Counted from the stretch's first letter, positions 36,826-44,847 are shown. The stretch: DNA of 64,000 bases from Microbacterium phyllosphaerae (GCF_017876435.1 NZ_JAGIOA010000001.1:2480001-2544000); one strand, 5' to 3'. A program made the numbers and translations. The notes: generated from the letters alone by a model not told the origin.

Positions 36826-37204
36826 CGCAAGCCATCGGGGAAAGTACGCCGACTACTCTTTCGAGGTCGGAAACGATATCGCTCGAGACGGCTGGTACGA
36901 GCATCGAGAAGGGGGCTCTGTCCTCAAGATTCACTACCGCGCTTTCCGAGTCCCGAGCACCAGGAAGTTCGTCATCCGGCACTACGCCTGGGCTACGGAC
37001 TCAGAGCGCGCAGAGGCGGAACGCATGCTTCTCCTCTTGCCCCGGATCTACCCGACCTGGGAAGCGGACGGGAGAGCCAGGCGGCGCCGACACGCAGAAG
37101 GCCACTACTACTGGACAGCACCGTGCGGGTCGTTCCTGGACGACCCGTTGATCCAGCTCGAGCTTGAGATGATGGCAGACCAGAGCACGGGCGCGTCTAC
37201 CTGA
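36812..37204 (+). CDS. Island protein of unknown function (130 aa)
   Basis: 130 residues rich in Arg, Tyr and Trp, without signal peptide or membrane segment. ATGGGCATGAG offers two starts (codons 1 and 3) with aggaagg upstream. The central part (FRVPSTRKFVIRHYAWATD) suggests a small beta-alpha fold. It is the last gene of the int-proximal group and is followed by a tRNA gene. No family recognised. Confidence 0.7.
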   Translation: MGMSNASHRGKYADYSFEVGNDIARDGWYEHREGGSVLKIHYRAFRVPSTRKFVIRHYAWATDSERAEAERMLLLLPRIYPTWEADGRARRRRHAEGHYYWTAPCGSFLDDPLIQLELEMMADQSTGAST

Positions 37205-37230
37205 GGGCACACGGGATGTGCGTACCCGCC

Positions 37231-37303
37231 CCTGCTGTAGTTCAGTGGACAGAGCATCGAGCTTCTACCTCGATAGTCGCTGGTTCGAATCCAGCCAGCA
37301 GGA
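37231..37303 (+). tRNA. tRNA-Arg(UCU) carried by the island
   Basis: 73 nt folding as a full cloverleaf: acceptor CCTGCTG/CAGCAGG, D arm GTTC...GAGC, anticodon stem TCGAG/CTCGA with loop CTTCTAC (anticodon TCT), T arm GCTGG-TTCGAAT-CCAGC, discriminator A. No CCA is encoded. It reads AGA codons, which are rare in this high-GC host but present in the island's integrase. It lies between island genes on the same strand. Confidence 0.93.
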
Positions 37304-37518
37304 CGCGTCCCCAGACTGATATGTCGCCCAAAACGCAAGACGAGCGCTGGCACAACAGGCCTCGACGCGCCGTCACATCCGGGTCAATTCAAGCCGATAG
37401 CAGGCGTAGTTTTGCACACATTCTATAAAGTGGCTCAACACTAAAACAGCCCAAGAATCAGCGGAATTTCGCCAAATCGTCGTCCATCAGATCTGTCCGA
37501 CGCTCCGACAAACCTCTC

Positions 37519-37539
37519 TTATCCACAGATTTATACACA
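37519..37539 (+). promoter_or_regulatory. Pair of DnaA boxes
   Basis: TTATCCACA (37519-37527) and TTATACACA (37531-37539), spaced 12 bp start to start. The first is the perfect consensus. Two boxes in tandem are unlikely by chance in high-GC DNA, but this is not proof of an origin. Confidence 0.55.
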
Positions 37540-37631
37540 GAGCACGTGGCAAAGTTCGCAGAGATCCATTTACATAGTTATGCGGCCAAGTGCTGCGCAG
37601 TACATGGAACTTCGTGGGCTATCGAACGCGC

Positions 37632-37659
37632 CCGCTTAACGCTCTGACCTGTTAAGCGG
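37632..37659. repeat. Inverted repeat upstream of the excisionase-like gene
   Basis: Arms CCGCTTAAC and GTTAAGCGG (9 bp) with a 10-nt loop. It could be a terminator for tRNA-Arg, an operator of the excisionase promoter, or an origin hairpin. Confidence 0.55.
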
Positions 37660-37746
37660 CCGCTACCACGGAGACGGTTGAGGTGTCAGGGTGGGTCCCT
37701 TCAGGCTACCCACTCCGGCTTCGAATGAGGAATCGGGGTACAAGAA

Positions 37747-37932
37747 ATGTCGGAAACAACTTGGGGAAGCATTGCAGAGGTAGCCGTTGTGATGGGCGTG
37801 AGCACAGACACAGTGCGCAGACGCATCACAGACGGGTCTATTCGCGCTGTCAAATTCGGGCCACGGCTCATTCGCATTGACATGACGAGTTTGGAGAAGT
37901 CGGTGCGCCCCCTGGCCGGATATGCAGCATGA
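37747..37932 (+). CDS. Excisionase-like helix-turn-helix protein
   Basis: 61 residues forming a single MerR/excisionase-type winged helix: WGSIAEVAVVMGVSTDTVRR at 6-25 followed by ITDGSIRAVKFGPRLIRID. This is the usual pattern of actinophage and integrative-element excisionases, which bend att DNA and bias the integrase towards excision. It leads a run of tightly overlapping genes that continues into the RepA-like ATPase, so excision and replication would be switched on together. A plain regulator is the alternative. Confidence 0.8.
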   Translation: MSETTWGSIAEVAVVMGVSTDTVRRRITDGSIRAVKFGPRLIRIDMTSLEKSVRPLAGYAA

Positions 37933-38189
37933 CCAGCGGGCCTATCGAGCGTCTAATTCGATACGCGTACGCGGGAGACGGCGTCGACATCCCACCAGCC
38001 CGGATGACACGCATCATCCGCAAGTCAGTTCGTTTGCTGGGGTACGCCCGAACGATTCAGCTCATTAATTCAGTTCGGACAGGCGCCATCAGTGAACAGC
38101 GCCTCCGCGTGATGACTTCGACGGGAGTGGCTGACCCTACGGGAGAACTGGCCGCGCAACGCGTCGACTTCGCGCGGGCAGTGAGTTGA
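37929..38189 (+). CDS. Small island protein (86 aa), unknown function
   Basis: 86 residues, basic, starting with an ATGA overlap with the excisionase-like gene. Segments RMTRIIRKSVRLLGYARTIQ and RAGAI-like helices suggest a small all-helical nucleic-acid-associated protein. No family recognised. The coupling to xis-like and RepA-like genes suggests a role in replication or excision. Confidence 0.75.
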   Translation: MTSGPIERLIRYAYAGDGVDIPPARMTRIIRKSVRLLGYARTIQLINSVRTGAISEQRLRVMTSTGVADPTGELAAQRVDFARAVS

Positions 38190-38608
38190 ACGCGGCACCC
38201 TCACCGAGCGGAGCCGATCATCCACGCACAACAATCAGCGCACAAGCATCGATCGCTATCGACGCATGGGCGTGGGGGCTCGCGGACGGCTCGCTGCGGC
38301 TCTGGCAACTCCCCGACGCAATCAACACCCTATGGGGAGTCGCCTACGAGCAAGGACGGCGCTCGCGAGACACGGAAGTGCAACTCCTGAAGCTCGACGC
38401 CGACCGTCTGTGGCTTCGCGCGTTCGTTGACAACGACCGGCAGCAGTACCTTCTGGACCGGCTCGACCAAGCCGCGGATCTCGCGAACCGACCAGACGTT
38501 GATGACGTCCTTGATGAGGCGTGGCAGATCTATCTCGCCAGCCTCGACAACATCCGTGAGCCAATACGGCTCACCTCAACTCAAGACACCCGAAAGGAGG
38601 TCGCGTGA
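38186..38608 (+). CDS. Island protein of unknown function (140 aa)
   Basis: 140 residues read from a TTG at 38186 that overlaps the upstream stop (TTGA); the next start candidates would remove conserved-looking sequence. Acidic and helical, with repeated Leu/Asp patterns (LLDRLDQAADLANRPD) that suggest helix-helix interaction. Ends in a GTGA overlap with the RepA-like ATPase gene. Role unknown; it may be a partner of the ATPase. Confidence 0.7.
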   Translation: MNAAPSPSGADHPRTTISAQASIAIDAWAWGLADGSLRLWQLPDAINTLWGVAYEQGRRSRDTEVQLLKLDADRLWLRAFVDNDRQQYLLDRLDQAADLANRPDVDDVLDEAWQIYLASLDNIREPIRLTSTQDTRKEVA

Positions 38609-39744
38609 ACAGCTCAAACCGCATCTCAATGCTGGACCTCATGTCTCGGAAGTTCGCCCCAATTCAGTACGTGATCCCCGGCATCATCCCCGAAGGTCTG
38701 ACAATCCTTGCCGCACCACCGAAGATCGGTAAGTCCTGGCTCGTGCTCGACCTGGCGTACCAGCTCGCTACTGGCGGTGAAGCTCTCGGAGCAGTGCCAG
38801 TGGACCGAGCAAGACCCGTGTTGTACCTCGCTCTAGAAGACACGCAACGGCGACTTCAGGATCGCCTCAAACACCTTGATGTGGTTGTCGCACCTGAGCA
38901 GCTCTACTTCCAGACCGAGGCTGACCCCGGGTCCGTTCTCGAGCAGGCCAGAGAGTTCATGGGCGAACACCACGACGAGGCTCCGGTCATCATCATCGAC
39001 ACGCTTGGAAAAGTGGCACCGCCAGCAAACACTGGCGAGTCGGACTACCAGAAGGACTATCGGATCGGTGGCGGTCTCAAGGCTGTCGCTGACAGCGTCT
39101 CGGGCGGTTCGGTGATCGTGGTTCATCACACTCGCAAAGCAGCGGGTGACGACTTCCTCGATTCCGTGTCAGGAACGCAGGGCCTCGCAGGATCCGCAGA
39201 TTCGATCCTGGTCCTTCGCCGCGATCGCAACGAGAACAATGGCAGCTTGTCTGTCACGTCACGTGACGCCGTTGAAGGCGAGTACGCCGTTCACCGAGAC
39301 GGCGTGAGATGGGTGCTCGTTGGTGGCGCTCTTACCGAGGCTGCGGTCGCCCTGGCGAATCAGCGAGTGACCGAGGGACTAGGTGGAACATCGACCGCTG
39401 TTGTCGCGTACGTCACACAGCATCCAGAAGGAGTCCGTGCCGCCGACGTCGCCTCAGAGCTCATCATCACAGAAAAGGACGCAGGTACTTATCTGCTGCG
39501 CGCATACCGAGCGGCTCGAATCGGCAGAGCGGACCGCGGACTCTATATCCCCGTAGGAAATACCCCTGTAGGAAGCGTAGGAAGTGTAGGAACGGCACCT
39601 GAGCTTCCTACACAAACGACACTTCCTACACCCCTACACACGGCCTACCTGTCGGAAACCGACCCCGGAACGTGCGTGCACGGAGTGACAGTCGGAGCTA
39701 AGTGTTCACGGTCAGGATGCGGCGGCAAGGCGGTGACGGCATGA
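38605..39744 (+). CDS. RepA-like RecA-fold ATPase (AAA_25), replication helicase candidate
   Basis: 379 residues from a GTG with a textbook aaggaggt ribosome site. Walker A APPKIGKS at about residues 37-44, Walker B VIIIDTLG at about 127-134, and the VIVVHHTRK motif near 175 match the RepA/RSF1010-type hexameric helicase branch common on plasmids and satellites. A winged-helix-like segment follows (about 270-310), and the C-terminus has a C-x-H...C-x4-C zinc-ribbon-like tail. It probably unwinds island DNA for autonomous replication after excision. The preceding DnaA boxes support this. A host-regulatory RecA-like ATPase is less likely. Confidence 0.85.
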   Translation: MNSSNRISMLDLMSRKFAPIQYVIPGIIPEGLTILAAPPKIGKSWLVLDLAYQLATGGEALGAVPVDRARPVLYLALEDTQRRLQDRLKHLDVVVAPEQLYFQTEADPGSVLEQAREFMGEHHDEAPVIIIDTLGKVAPPANTGESDYQKDYRIGGGLKAVADSVSGGSVIVVHHTRKAAGDDFLDSVSGTQGLAGSADSILVLRRDRNENNGSLSVTSRDAVEGEYAVHRDGVRWVLVGGALTEAAVALANQRVTEGLGGTSTAVVAYVTQHPEGVRAADVASELIITEKDAGTYLLRAYRAARIGRADRGLYIPVGNTPVGSVGSVGTAPELPTQTTLPTPLHTAYLSETDPGTCVHGVTVGAKCSRSGCGGKAVTA

Positions 39745-40043
39745 CCGCTCAAATCCAGTTCATACGCGAACGGCGCAACTTCACGAAGGTCCTGATCGAC
39801 AGGTCATTCGACGAACCAGCCACGAACGCGCAACTCGCGGCACTCCACGACCTCACGATCGCGGAATGGATCGAGTTTGCTCACCCGAAGAATGGCCCGA
39901 GACCAACACTCGGGTTCATCAACTCCCCCACACTCACGCAGCTTTGGACGACACGCGCGCGAGAGGAGCACGTACGAGCCGAGATCAACCGCATCCACGG
40001 CGTGAAACGCGCTCGCTCACGGAGGCGGAGGGGACGCAGATGA
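39741..40043 (+). CDS. Small basic island protein (100 aa)
   Basis: 100 residues, starting with an ATGA overlap with the ATPase gene; the longer in-frame version from 39702 would overlap it by 43 nt. Very basic C-terminus (HGVKRARSRRRRGRR) suggests nucleic-acid binding. The middle contains SFDEPATNAQLAALHDLT and WIEFAHPKNG. No family recognised. Overlaps the next small gene by 4 nt. Confidence 0.7.
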   Translation: MTAQIQFIRERRNFTKVLIDRSFDEPATNAQLAALHDLTIAEWIEFAHPKNGPRPTLGFINSPTLTQLWTTRAREEHVRAEINRIHGVKRARSRRRRGRR

Positions 40044-40189
40044 ATCGACCAATCAACATCTCCCCAGCAACATGCACGACGTGTTGGCCGTGGGTCCGAT
40101 GGTTCCGCACGGGCTCGGGATCTTGGACCCGACAGGAGAGACACGAGGAGCACTGCAGCGTGTTCCCGAAAGTACAGAGATCGGAATGA
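40040..40189 (+). CDS. 49-residue cysteine/histidine-rich mini-protein
   Basis: ATGA-coupled to the upstream gene. The sequence holds C-T-T-C near residues 12-15 and H-E-E-H-C near 39-43, which could bind one zinc ion. Such mini zinc-finger proteins are frequent among actinophage early genes. Too short for a family call; coding status rests on tight coupling and codon pattern. Confidence 0.6.
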   Translation: MNRPINISPATCTTCWPWVRWFRTGSGSWTRQERHEEHCSVFPKVQRSE

Positions 40190-40190
40190 C

Positions 40191-40379
40191 ATGACAGAGG
40201 ACTTGATCAGCCGAGCACACGCCGGCATCCGCAACTGCCCGGACCACTCCCACTGGAACGGCGAACGATACGACGCACTGCTCGAGCGAGTTGTGCGCGA
40301 CATGACCAAGGTCGCCCGTCGACCACACCACAAACTTCCCCCTGAAATCGCAGCCCTCTTCGGCCGCGACTCCAACTAA
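40191..40379 (+). CDS. Small island protein (62 aa), unknown function
   Basis: 62 residues starting one base after the preceding stop, with an agagatcggaat leader. Contains HAGIRNCPDHSHWNGERYDALLE with one Cys and three His in a short span, and a Pro-rich end. No recognised domain. Part of the same tightly packed operon. Confidence 0.65.
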   Translation: MTEDLISRAHAGIRNCPDHSHWNGERYDALLERVVRDMTKVARRPHHKLPPEIAALFGRDSN

Positions 40380-40397
40380 CGAAAGGCATCCAGAACC

Positions 40398-40964
40398 ATG
40401 GCACTCGACGCACTCAAGACCGAGATCGACGGCTACCGCGCCAAGGCGATCGCAGAGATCAGCCAGTACAGGGAGCTGCACGACAAGCTGAAGACAGATC
40501 CATCTCTCACCCCACTCGGCAAGCAGGAAGTCCTCGCCGACGCGCACCGACTCGTCACCGAGTCGGTGGCGAAGATTCAGAAGCAGGAAGAGACCGCGAT
40601 CGCCACGAAGGCCGAGTCTCTGCAACGGTCACTCGTCGCGAGGATCGGAACCAGCGGCGGCGACCTCGTTGCAATGCGAGACGCAGAGGAGCGAGCCGAC
40701 CGCCTCGAGGACGACAAGGACGCAATGCGCACCATCGAACGCGCGATCCGCTCCGATGACCGCCCCCTTGCGCATGCCGTCATCCGCAAAGCAAACGAGT
40801 CGGGCTGGGCAGATGTGGTCAACAAGGCTGCCGAGGCGTACCCGTCCGCGGGTGAAGCGATCCGTGATGCTGCGGCACTGCACCGCTACACGACCGACAT
40901 CCGCGAGGGCTTCGTTCGAGCAGCCACGTACTCAGTGGGCGACGCGCCCCGATTCCGCGGTTGA
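40398..40964 (+). CDS. Helical island protein (188 aa) upstream of the tape measure gene
   Basis: 188 residues, nearly all helical, with heptad-like stretches at about 1-70 and 95-120 that predict coiled coil. It has an aacgaaaggc ribosome site. No recognised domain. In tailed phages the genes before the tape measure encode tail assembly chaperones; this protein shows no clear frameshift site or chaperone motif, so I do not assign that role, but a scaffold or chaperone for the tape measure is a reasonable hypothesis. Confidence 0.7.
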   Translation: MALDALKTEIDGYRAKAIAEISQYRELHDKLKTDPSLTPLGKQEVLADAHRLVTESVAKIQKQEETAIATKAESLQRSLVARIGTSGGDLVAMRDAEERADRLEDDKDAMRTIERAIRSDDRPLAHAVIRKANESGWADVVNKAAEAYPSAGEAIRDAAALHRYTTDIREGFVRAATYSVGDAPRFRG

Positions 40965-40977
40965 GAAGGAGGGCATC

Positions 40978-41145
40978 GTGAACCCCTGGGAAATCGTGTC
41001 CTGGATCGGCGCGATTGCAGTGGCCATCGTGATCCTGACGATGCTGTTCGTGTTCGTGAAGGGCGTGATCAAGCCGTTGACGAAACCGGAGCATCCGGTA
41101 GATCGGCTCGCACGCCGGCTGGGTGGTGGTGATTCGAATGAATGA
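40978..41145 (+). CDS. 55-residue single-pass membrane protein
   Basis: GTG start with gaaggagg 6 nt upstream. Residues 8-30 form one hydrophobic helix (SWIGAIAVAIVILTMLFVFV), followed by a basic cytoplasmic tail with LARRLGGG. It is coupled to the next gene by overlap. Size and topology would fit a small holin-like or regulatory membrane peptide, but nothing specific supports either. Confidence 0.65.
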   Translation: MNPWEIVSWIGAIAVAIVILTMLFVFVKGVIKPLTKPEHPVDRLARRLGGGDSNE

Positions 41146-41368
41146 TGACGAGCTCGCTCAGTACGTTGCCGCGAAAGTGCTCCTCGCGAAGCCCGCTGAT
41201 CGGGAGCATGTGATGCAGACCGAGATCCCGTTGGATCGCTTCGCACGGGTGCTGCCGTTGATCCCGATCGCGATGGCCCGGGTCTTCGACGGCTTCACAA
41301 CTGACCGGCGGCTGCGGCTGGGGATGGAAGGAATCCTCCGCACCTTCGTGCGGCAGGCAAAGCAGTAG
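41138..41368 (+). CDS. Small island protein (76 aa), unknown function
   Basis: 76 residues from the ATG at 41138, overlapping the end of the membrane-peptide gene by 8 nt; upstream GTG starts are possible. Helical, with MNDDELAQYVAAKVLLAKPA at the start. No domain recognised. It is the last small gene before the tape measure gene. Confidence 0.65.
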   Translation: MNDDELAQYVAAKVLLAKPADREHVMQTEIPLDRFARVLPLIPIAMARVFDGFTTDRRLRLGMEGILRTFVRQAKQ

Positions 41369-41480
41369 AGCAGTTGCAGTACATGGGGTGCCCGGGGTTC
41401 ACAGCCTGGGCACCCTTCCTAATTCAACAGGGGATGTCGCCTCACCCTCTGCAGACCTTCGGGTCGTTCGGAGGTGCCAC

Positions 41481-43766
41481 ATGGCACAGGAAATTGGTGT
41501 GGCTTACGTGAGCCTGCTCCCATCTGGGACTGGGTTCTCGAAAGCCGTCGATAAGGAAGCCGGTCAAGCATTCGGTGGCGCCGAGAAGCGTTCGAGAGGC
41601 TTCTTCACCTCTCTCGCGAGCGGCGTGGGGAAGATCGTCGGCGGGGTGGGACTGCTCGCGGGGACGGTGGGAGCTATTGCCCTCGGTGGGGGTATCTCTC
41701 GTGCTTTGAATATTGAGGATGCGACAGCGAAGCTGAAGGGTCTTGGGCACGATACCAAGGCCGTCGAGGCGATCATGAAGGATGCTCTCGCTTCGGTGAA
41801 GGGCACGGCCTTCGGTTTGGATGCAGCGGCCACAACCGCCGCCACTGCAGTCGCTGCAGGCATCAAACCCGGTCAGGAACTCGAGCGTTACCTGCGCCTC
41901 ACCGCCGATGCGGCCACGATCGCTGGCGTCTCGCTCGAGGAGATGGGGTCAATCCTCAACAAGGCCACAACGTCGGGGAAGGTCTATACGCAGGAGCTGA
42001 ACCAGCTCGCCGATCGTGGGCTGCCGATCTTCCAGTGGCTGCAGGACGAGTACGGCGTCACCGCCGAAGAGCTCCGCAAGATGGTCGAACAAGGCCAAGT
42101 TGACGCGGCCACTTTCCGCAAAGTCATCGAGGACAACATCGGTGGTGCGGCACTCGCATCGGGTGAGACGACGCGTGGTGCCCTCGCGAACGTCGGGGCC
42201 TCGCTGAGCCGACTGGGCGCACTCTTCGCTGGGCCGGCACTAGGACTCGCACGCGACTTCTTCAACGAGGTCATTGTCCTGTCGGACGGAATCGCGTCCC
42301 GACTGACCCCCGCCGTCGAAGGCTTGCAGTTCGCTGCCGATGGCGTCGACTTCGACTTCGCAGATCAACTGCTGGGACTCATCGACGGCGTCTCAGAGAA
42401 GTTCTCCGGATTCGGAGACGTGTTCGGTGGTCTTTCGGGGCTGACTCCGGTCTTCACCGCGCTGGCTGGCGCGATGGCGCCCCTGCTCAGCATGCTGCCG
42501 GTCATCGGACGGTTCCTGCCCGTGATCAGTGGGCCTGTAGGAGCGATCATCGGCCTGCTTGCGGGCCTACTCATCGAGTCGGAGCCACTCCGGGAATCGC
42601 TCGCTGGTCTGGCAGAAGAAGTCGGCGGGGCTCTCACAAGCGCGTTCGGAAGCGCTGAGGGATCACTGTCCGGGTTCGGTCCCATGCTCTCCGAACTGCT
42701 GCAGGTTCTGGGATCCGGTCTGGCTGATGCGATCGTCGCGGTCACCCCCACAATCGGGATGCTGATCGAAACGTTGGGTCAGGTGTTTGAAGCGGTCTCG
42801 CCGCTGTTCGAACCGCTGATGCAGATTGTCACCGCCGTGCTCACTCTGCTTGGGCCGCTGGGAGAGCTCGTGGGGGCGATCCTCCCACCCGTTGCCGAAC
42901 TGTTCACGCTAATCGCGGGTTCCGTCGCGGACCTTGCCGGGACGTTTCTGAACGCACTGCTGCCCGTCGTCGAGGGACTCGTGACAGCGCTCGGAGGGCT
43001 CATCTCCTTTATCATCGGTGTCTTCACCGGGGATTGGGACGCCGCGTGGACCGGTCTTCAGACTGTGTTCTCTGGTGTGTGGGATGCGATCGTCGCGGCG
43101 GTTCAGGGCGTCGGACAGATCCTCGCCGCGGTCTGGAACGGGCTGGTCGAACAGATGAGCGGTGTCATCAACTGGCTGACCGGGGTCTTCATGGGCGCGT
43201 GGATGGGTCTCGTCGCATTCTTCGGCGGGATCTGGAAACAGATCACCAACGGAATCACCTCAGCGTGGAACAACGCGATGACATTCCTCGGGTCGATCCC
43301 GAAGCGCGTGCAGAACTTCTTCAGCGGCGTAGGAACGTGGCTGCTTGATTCCGGACAGGCACTCATCCAGGGATTCATCGACGGCATCAGCTCGATGGTC
43401 GGTGCAGTCGGAGACGCCGTGAATGGTGTCCTCGAATGGGCCGGCGGATTCTTCCCTCACTCGCCCGCAAAGCGAGGAACGTTCTCAGGATCGGGATGGA
43501 CAGCCGTAGCCGATGGGGGCGCTTCACTCATGGAGCAGTTCACGTTTGGAGCGGAGAAGTTCAAGCCCGAGATCTCGTTCTCGAACATGACCAGCCTGAT
43601 CGGTGCATCGTCGCCAGCCGTCCCCCGCATCCCCGACAACATGCGTCTCGTCGTCGAAGGACACGAGTTCAACGCATACGTCGACACCCGCGCGGACGGG
43701 CGAATCGGATCATTTGACGAAACGGAGTCGGGTTTTGCTCGACGTCGCGGGCTTAGGGGCAACTGA
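41481..43766 (+). CDS. Phage tail tape measure protein
   Basis: 761 residues from the ATG at 41481, chosen for the ggaggt ribosome site 6 nt upstream and the MAQEIGVAYVSLLPSG start. The N-terminal third is the tape-measure domain (GIKPGQELERYLRLTADAAT and the ELNQLADRGLPIFQWL motif). Long hydrophobic helical stretches occupy about 330-560, and the C-terminus has the usual FPHSPAKRGTFSGSGW box near residue 665. In siphophages it sets tail length and helps DNA entry; at about 0.15 nm per residue it would span roughly 110 nm. It is the only recognisable virion gene in the island, with no other tail, capsid, portal or terminase gene nearby. Confidence 0.92.
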   Translation: MAQEIGVAYVSLLPSGTGFSKAVDKEAGQAFGGAEKRSRGFFTSLASGVGKIVGGVGLLAGTVGAIALGGGISRALNIEDATAKLKGLGHDTKAVEAIMKDALASVKGTAFGLDAAATTAATAVAAGIKPGQELERYLRLTADAATIAGVSLEEMGSILNKATTSGKVYTQELNQLADRGLPIFQWLQDEYGVTAEELRKMVEQGQVDAATFRKVIEDNIGGAALASGETTRGALANVGASLSRLGALFAGPALGLARDFFNEVIVLSDGIASRLTPAVEGLQFAADGVDFDFADQLLGLIDGVSEKFSGFGDVFGGLSGLTPVFTALAGAMAPLLSMLPVIGRFLPVISGPVGAIIGLLAGLLIESEPLRESLAGLAEEVGGALTSAFGSAEGSLSGFGPMLSELLQVLGSGLADAIVAVTPTIGMLIETLGQVFEAVSPLFEPLMQIVTAVLTLLGPLGELVGAILPPVAELFTLIAGSVADLAGTFLNALLPVVEGLVTALGGLISFIIGVFTGDWDAAWTGLQTVFSGVWDAIVAAVQGVGQILAAVWNGLVEQMSGVINWLTGVFMGAWMGLVAFFGGIWKQITNGITSAWNNAMTFLGSIPKRVQNFFSGVGTWLLDSGQALIQGFIDGISSMVGAVGDAVNGVLEWAGGFFPHSPAKRGTFSGSGWTAVADGGASLMEQFTFGAEKFKPEISFSNMTSLIGASSPAVPRIPDNMRLVVEGHEFNAYVDTRADGRIGSFDETESGFARRRGLRGN

Positions 43767-43779
43767 CACGCCACTCTGT

Positions 43780-43809
43780 GCCCCGCCTCGGCCACGGCTG
43801 AGGCGGGGC
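43780..43809. terminator. Bidirectional terminator after the tape measure gene
   Basis: Arms GCCCCGCCTC (43780-43789) and GAGGCGGGGC (43800-43809) around a 10-nt loop, placed between the convergent tape measure and membrane-protein genes. Confidence 0.75.
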
Positions 43810-43815
43810 GGGCTA

Positions 43816-44220
43816 TTAAGACGAGAGCTTCAACCAGGCAGAGAACACGACACCAAGGCCGAAGATCCACGCATACAGTCCGCACGCCGAGGCCCAGTCG
43901 CCTGCCTTGCGTTCCATCTTCCGGAACGCAAGCAGATCATCGGCTGACGTGTCCTCAGGCAATTCCGCGATCTCCAAGCGAATCTCTCGCTCCCGGATCG
44001 TGAAGATCTCCTTCGCGCCGCCTGCCGCGATCACGAACAGTCCCAGAAGAATCGCGAAGCCGATTGCGAGAGGCCCGTCAGAAGGCGGGAAGTAGACGAG
44101 TGCAGCCGTCCCGAGAACAAACCCAAAAGCAATCCCGGCGACCGTCCAAGTCGTGTTGCGGATGTGGCTCTCGGCCTTCTCGCTCAGCGTCGGAGGGGTG
44201 GGCGTAGTAACAGTGCTCAT
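43816..44220 (-). CDS. Island membrane protein (134 aa), unknown function
   Basis: 134 residues from the ATG at 44220 (MSTVTTPTPP). Three predicted membrane helices: about 27-45, 50-72 and 110-130, with a charged middle (IREREIRLEIAELPEDTS). No recognised family. It starts back to back with the HNH gene and points towards the tape measure gene. Membrane proteins of this size in prophages and satellites are sometimes exclusion or abortive-infection factors; that is a guess from context only. Confidence 0.7.
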   Translation of the reverse strand: MSTVTTPTPPTLSEKAESHIRNTTWTVAGIAFGFVLGTAALVYFPPSDGPLAIGFAILLGLFVIAAGGAKEIFTIREREIRLEIAELPEDTSADDLLAFRKMERKAGDWASACGLYAWIFGLGVVFSAWLKLSS

Positions 44221-44273
44221 AATCCGACCATAGCCAACGCATAGCCGCACCACTGAATCCAGGGAGGAGTCTC

Positions 44274-44847
44274 ATGAATGCCAGCCGAACCGCGACAACC
44301 GCATGGCGAACAATCACCCGGCATGTGCGCAAAGAAGGCCGGGCGCACAACACCCCCTGCCACCTCTGCCACGGCGCCCGGGTACCAATCGACTACCGGA
44401 CCCAATCCGAAGCAGACCGGGATGCACGTGCCGCCGGCAAGTACTGGGATATAGGGCAGGCTAGACCGCTCGCACTAGACGTCGACCACATCACCCCCCC
44501 ACGCACAAGGCGGGGCCGACACCCTCGAAAATTCGGCCCCATCGCACGCGATCTGTAACCGGCAAGCACGAGCCAAACAGAAGCGCACCCAAACCCACAC
44601 GAACAACCAACCAAACCGTCAACGGCTACTGGTTGCCACTCCACGGGAACACACAACCGCCGAAAAGGCAGAGCCAAGCCAGGCACCCAAACCAGCACAC
44701 ACATCTCCCGACCCAGCCAACGGCGAGACGGGCCTAGACCCCCTTCCGCCCCATCCTTCGGCCCTCCCTATAGGTACAGGGCCTTTTCACACACGGAGAT
44801 TTATCACGGTCGAACCTCGGTGGTCACGTGCTGTCGGTGGCTGCTGA
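44274..44847 (+). pseudogene. HNH endonuclease, apparently frameshifted
   Basis: The first frame (44274-44558) carries the zinc-binding CHLCHG near residue 29 and the active-site LDVDHIT near residue 68, but then runs into unrelated sequence. Removing one C from the C7 run at 44494-44500 restores the expected continuation (GGADTLENSAPSHAICNRQARAKQ, quoted in part: GGADTLEN, AICNRQ), giving a 190-residue HNH protein ending at 44847. Phage HNH enzymes sit beside cos sites and assist terminase. This may be a real pseudogene, a sequencing error in a homopolymer, or programmed slippage. Confidence 0.8.

Larger units (their letters stand above)
37304..37746. other. 443-nt AT-richer non-coding region, candidate replication origin
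   Basis: No convincing gene. TTATCCACA at 37519-37527 is a perfect DnaA box and TTATACACA at 37531-37539 a one-mismatch copy in the same orientation. An inverted repeat with 9-bp arms, CCGCTTAAC at 37632-37640 and GTTAAGCGG at 37651-37659, follows. The region is visibly richer in A and T than its surroundings and precedes the excisionase and RepA-like genes, as expected for an origin or a control region. Confidence 0.5.
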
